Source: Flavobacteriales bacterium
GTDB lineage: Bacteria; Bacteroidota; Bacteroidia; Flavobacteriales; JADGDT01
Reading direction: 5' to 3'
NCBI GenBank assembly: GCA_023145275.1
Contig: JAGLEB010000195.1
Location: 1 to 9,780 of the forward strand
Length of the DNA: 9,780 bases
The position numbers were made by a program, and so were the translations under genes. Positions 7,976-9,780 of this stretch are shown in pieces (positions within the stretch are counted from its first letter, which is position 1; each line of letters opens with the position of its first letter). Under the pieces are notes generated by a model, which saw nothing but the letters and a program-made list of their open reading frames with translations, was not told the origin of the DNA and searched no databases.

Positions 7976-8705
7976 TTCTAAATTTGAAATTATAGTCCAG
8001 GATTATATTCAACCCTTTCATTATTATTTTCTGGTCTGCAAATATGCTATTTTTTAATTTGTCTACAAAGAAAGCATGGTCTCCTCCGCTAATAAAAACC
8101 GAAATTTCACCAAATTGCTCTCTCAAGCTATCAATATAGCCATCAATTTCGGAACTAATACCAAAAACCACGCCATTTATGAGTGAGCTTTCAGTATCCT
8201 TAGCTATTATTGAATTAGTTTCCTTAAAGATTACTAACGGCAATGACTCAGTAAAATTGTGCATTGCTTTAAATCTCATATTCATTCCAGGCGAAATTGC
8301 CCCTCCAAGATAGCAAGCACCTTTTTTTACCACATCGTAAGTAATACACGACCCCATATCTATAACTAGACTATTCGCGTTTGGATTGAGACTATTTGCA
8401 GCTACCGCCAAGGCTCTTCTATCAACGCCAAGAGTTTCTGGTGAATCATAATCAATAGTTATAGGCAACTTTGTACTTGAAGTTAATGTTATATTAAAGA
8501 ATTTACTATTCAAAAAATCTTCAAGCCCATCAATCTCAGCCCCTACATTTGACATAATTGACTTATCAATATCATGAATTTTTAATAATTCTGATATTCG
8601 TTCAATCAGCTTATCATAGGCAACAACAAACATTTCGACGAATTCGTCATTATTAAAAATAGCCAACTTGGCCTTTGTATTCCCTATATCAATTATTAGG
8701 TTCAA
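7956..8705 (-). CDS. coaX: Type III pantothenate kinase
   Basis: Cytoplasmic enzyme that phosphorylates pantothenate with ATP, the first step of coenzyme A synthesis. Type III kinases need a monovalent cation and are not inhibited by CoA. The 249 residues show all family motifs: DIGNT at 6-10 (phosphate binding), LGVDRR at 92-97 (pantothenate site), DMGSCITYD at 116-124 (where many members have DxGTAxT), GGAISPG at 134-140 and ISGGDH at 205-210. The start is TTG: the frame holds a stop eight codons upstream and no ATG between it and DIGNT, so TTG two codons before the first strand is the best choice. The gene heads the minus-strand operon and overlaps the barrel gene by 20 bases. The overlap is probably organisational; I see no reason to link CoA synthesis with the barrel biochemically. 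The leader is described separately. Confidence 0.94.
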   Translation of the reverse strand: MNLIIDIGNTKAKLAIFNNDEFVEMFVVAYDKLIERISELLKIHDIDKSIMSNVGAEIDGLEDFLNSKFFNITLTSSTKLPITIDYDSPETLGVDRRALAVAANSLNPNANSLVIDMGSCITYDVVKKGACYLGGAISPGMNMRFKAMHNFTESLPLVIFKETNSIIAKDTESSLINGVVFGISSEIDGYIDSLREQFGEISVFISGGDHAFFVDKLKNSIFADQKIIMKGLNIILDYNFKFRNEETTN

Positions 8706-8791
8706 TATAAAACTAGCTTTACATATTTAAGGGAGGCTCTAATAACTAAACATTGATTCTTTCCATTATATATTTATAGCATCTACTTCGC

Positions 8792-8834
8792 TATTAAAAT
8801 ACTCATTTAGCCCAGCTAAACTCCGCTTTTAATA
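8792..8834 (-). promoter_or_regulatory. Compound hairpin in the coaX leader
   Basis: TATTAAAA (8792-8799) pairs perfectly with TTTTAATA (8827-8834). Inside, TTTAGC (8806-8811) pairs perfectly with GCTAAA (8815-8820) around a three-base loop. The stems are separated by a symmetrical six-by-six internal loop. If transcription starts near 8863, this forms in the 5' leader of the coaX operon. No T run follows on the minus strand, so it is not a terminator. It may be regulatory RNA, or a degraded palindromic element; I recognise no riboswitch class. Confidence 0.45.
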
Positions 8835-8868
8835 CCTCGTACCTAATACATATAAAATGCAAACATTT

Positions 8869-8900
8869 CAAAAGTAGTTTTTAGAGACACCCTTTACAAA
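8869..8900 (-). promoter_or_regulatory. Bacteroidota-type promoter of the coaX operon
   Basis: Read on the minus strand, TTTG (8897-8900) is followed after 20 bases by TACTTTTG (8869-8876), a perfect match to TAnnTTTG. The predicted start is near 8863, giving a leader of roughly 160 bases before the TTG start of coaX. The -7 box lies inside the left arm of the 12-base inverted repeat 8870-8953. Confidence 0.65.
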
Positions 8901-8953
8901 AATCATGCGAAAATAGGTAAAGCTCAGCATATATATAAATTAAAACTACTTTT
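8870..8953. repeat. Spaced 12-bp perfect inverted repeat over the coaX promoter
   Basis: AAAAGTAGTTTT (8870-8881) and AAAACTACTTTT (8942-8953) are exact reverse complements, 60 bases apart. The left arm contains most of the -7 box of the coaX promoter, so the pair is placed where a regulator could act. AT-richness raises the odds of chance. Confidence 0.45.
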
Positions 8954-9031
8954 TATTTATTAAACATTACACTCTATTATAAGGGCTTAGAGAAATACTA
9001 AAACAAAGTTTTATATTTTTAAATAAATTAC

Positions 9032-9063
9032 TTTTATTATTCAAAACAAAAGCTATATATTTG
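9032..9063 (+). promoter_or_regulatory. Promoter of the tRNA-Phe genes
   Basis: TATATTTG (9056-9063) is a perfect TAnnTTTG -7 box. Twenty bases upstream is TTTT (9032-9035), three of four bases of the -33 TTTG. Transcription would begin near 9069, about 20 bases before the first tRNA. The run TATATTTGC is typical of strong stable-RNA promoters in Bacteroidota. Confidence 0.6.
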
Positions 9064-9089
9064 CACCCGCTAAGAAAATTTAGCACAAT

Positions 9090-9162
9090 GGTACCTTAGC
9101 TCAGTTGGTAGAGCAATGGACTGAAAATCCATGTGTCCCTGGTTCGATTCCTGGAGGTACCA
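9090..9162 (+). tRNA. tRNA-Phe (GAA), copy 1
   Basis: Full 73-base cloverleaf. The 7-bp acceptor stem pairs GGTACCT with AGGTACC. The D stem is GCTC/GAGC with loop AGTTGGTA, and the anticodon stem is ATGGA/TCCAT. The loop CTGAAAA places GAA at 34-36. The variable loop is GTGTC. The T arm is CCTGG, TTCGATT, CCTGG, in which the middle pair (51:63) is T:T. The discriminator is A and no CCA is encoded, so CCA must be added by the nucleotidyltransferase. It is first in a three-gene transcript. Confidence 0.96.
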
Positions 9163-9200
9163 CATATTGTTCTTTAAAATTTTTGAATATTAAATTAGAA

Positions 9201-9273
9201 GGTACCTTAGCTCAGTTGGTAGAGCAATGGACTGAAAATCCATGTGTCCCTGGTTCGATTCCTGGAGGTACCA
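9201..9273 (+). tRNA. tRNA-Phe (GAA), copy 2
   Basis: Identical over all 73 bases to the copy ending at 9162, including the T:T position in the T stem and the absence of CCA. The 38-base spacer before it differs from the spacer after it, so only the tRNA body is repeated. No separate promoter is apparent; it is probably cut from a common precursor. Confidence 0.96.
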
Positions 9274-9298
9274 CTTTCTTTTTTTATTATTCTGGCAA

Positions 9299-9371
9299 GG
9301 TACCTTAGCTCAGTTGGTAGAGCAATGGACTGAAAATCCATGTGTCCCTGGTTCGATTCCTGGAGGTACCA
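9299..9371 (+). tRNA. tRNA-Phe (GAA), copy 3
   Basis: Third exact copy of the same 73 bases, after a 25-base spacer. The terminator hairpin begins two bases after its discriminator base, so its 3' trailer is very short and largely hairpin. Confidence 0.96.
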
Positions 9372-9372
9372 C

Positions 9373-9416
9373 AAAAAAATCCGCTACTCATTTGAGTTAG
9401 CGGATTTTTTGTTTTT
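9373..9416 (+). terminator. Rho-independent terminator after the tRNA-Phe genes
   Basis: ATCCGCTA-CTC (9379-9389) pairs with GAG-TAGCGGAT (9394-9405) around an ATTT loop, with one bulged T at 9397. Seven A precede and seven T (9405-9410 plus a later T5) follow, so it can work in both directions. It ends the tRNA transcript and could also stop a minus-strand transcript from the right. Confidence 0.9.
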
Positions 9417-9708
9417 AAATCAACATATCAAACAAAGTGGACTACAATTAATAACTATCCATACACAAGACGTGTTTATTCCTGCGCAGTTTATAGCTTC
9501 GCTATTGTTTATATCTGTTTCGCAGAGTATTGTTTAGAAAGTGGAGCTTACTAAATAATCATAAATATTTTTATCTTTATTGATTCTACTTCTTTATAAG
9601 AACACTTCAATATAAAAAAGGTCATTTCAATATCTAATTGGTATTAATTTACGACTAGTCTTTAAATTAAATAACTAAAGTTTCGCACCTATAGTAATAA
9701 TCTAAAAT
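9417..9708. other. Intergenic region right of the tRNA terminator
   Basis: No gene is visible. The left half holds a palindrome cluster (9482-9526); the rest is AT-rich with no structure I can support beyond a weak five-base dyad. Confidence 0.55.
9482..9526. repeat. Cluster of small palindromes with TTC loop
   Basis: CTGCGCAG (9482-9489) is a perfect palindrome. ATAGC and GCTAT flank a TTC loop at 9493-9505. TCTG and CAGA flank TTTCG at 9514-9526. Alternatively CTGCG (9482-9486) pairs with CGCAG (9521-9525), enclosing the middle hairpin in a larger two-level structure. The TTC-loop hairpin recalls those at 102-114 and 170-188. Confidence 0.5.
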
Positions 9709-9780
9709 TTAATACATGACAGGTTTATATCTTCCATTATTATGCGCCGGTTCAATACTTTGCAACATTCTCCAATGGTT
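9709..9780 (-). CDS. Possible C-terminus of a gene cut by the window edge
   Basis: A minus-strand frame is open from the window edge to TAA at 9709-9711 and gives 23 residues ending in GRYKPVMY. The composition is protein-like and the orientation would converge on the tRNA terminator. The plus strand is also open here from ATG at 9716 to the edge, with a hydrophobic product. Only one, or neither, can be real; I cannot decide from 72 bases and recognise no family. Confidence 0.25.
   Translation of the reverse strand, partial: NHWRMLQSIEPAHNNGRYKPVMY

Larger units (their letters stand above)
8706..9031. other. Intergenic region between coaX and the tRNA genes
   Basis: No gene is visible. It carries the divergent control regions of the coaX operon (leftward) and the tRNA set (rightward). 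In the presumed coaX leader are a seven-codon open frame (ATG at 8764-8766, stop at 8746-8748) and a compound hairpin (8792-8834). Further right is a spaced 12-base inverted repeat (8870-8881 and 8942-8953). An AT-only dyad at 8999-9013 with T5 behind it is too weak to call a terminator. Confidence 0.65.

Noticed and set aside
8999..9013. TAAAAC/GTTTTA hairpin followed by T5 upstream of the tRNA promoter
   Set aside because: Nearly all A:T pairs and no upstream plus-strand gene to terminate.
9105..9308. Open frame of 67 codons on the plus strand across two tRNA genes
   Set aside because: Its protein is a translation of the repeated tRNA body; both tRNAs fold fully, so the frame is incidental.
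9090..9371. tRNA-Phe array as the attachment site of an integrated element
   Set aside because: No integrase, no partial tRNA repeat elsewhere in the window and no foreign genes are seen.
9340..9537. Open frame of 65 codons on the plus strand from within the third tRNA
   Set aside because: It runs through the tRNA 3' end, the terminator hairpin and palindromic DNA, with no recognisable protein.

Overview
The window is AT-rich chromosomal DNA that I assign to the phylum Bacteroidota (Bacteroidetes). Three things support this. First, the gene order coaX, FadL-like outer-membrane protein, TPR protein, lptC, CorC-type CBS protein, parvulin isomerase is a familiar Bacteroidota cluster. Second, the promoters I can find fit the Bacteroidota form TTTG / TAnnTTTG rather than the E. 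coli form. Third, starts lack clear Shine-Dalgarno sequences, and the tRNA genes do not encode CCA. I cannot name a genus.

Layout, left to right. Bases 1-707 hold no convincing gene. They contain a tight cluster of small hairpins at 102-188 and possibly a scrap of a decayed gene near 447-533. A strong, near-symmetrical terminator at 708-734 closes a leftward gene set. All six protein genes read on the minus strand. In transcription order from the right they are: coaX (type III pantothenate kinase, TTG start), an outer-membrane beta-barrel protein overlapping coaX by 20 bases, a secreted TPR protein (gap 6), lptC (gap 2), a CorC/CNNM-type CBS membrane protein (gap 56), and a PpiD/SurA-like peptidyl-prolyl isomerase (gap 331). 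The first five look like one operon. It would be driven by a promoter at about 8869-8900 with a leader of about 160 bases that can fold into a compound hairpin. The isomerase has its own good promoter at 2939-2969.

Right of the operon, on the plus strand, are three identical tRNA-Phe(GAA) genes in tandem. They have a promoter at 9032-9063 and a terminator directly after the third copy. The last 360 bases are intergenic, with another cluster of small palindromes and perhaps the end of a minus-strand gene cut by the window edge.

Functionally the cluster is mainly about building the envelope. LptC is part of the lipopolysaccharide export bridge. The isomerase is an inner-membrane-anchored periplasmic folding factor. 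The beta-barrel and TPR proteins are exported and uncharacterised, and may form a pair. CorC is a likely Mg2+/cation transporter and CoaX makes the first intermediate of coenzyme A. I did not find a clearly novel system. The points most worth checking are the recurring short-loop hairpins in three intergenic regions, the structured coaX leader with its overlapping inverted repeat, the T:T mismatch shared by all three tRNA-Phe copies, and the conserved but unexplained barrel/TPR pair.
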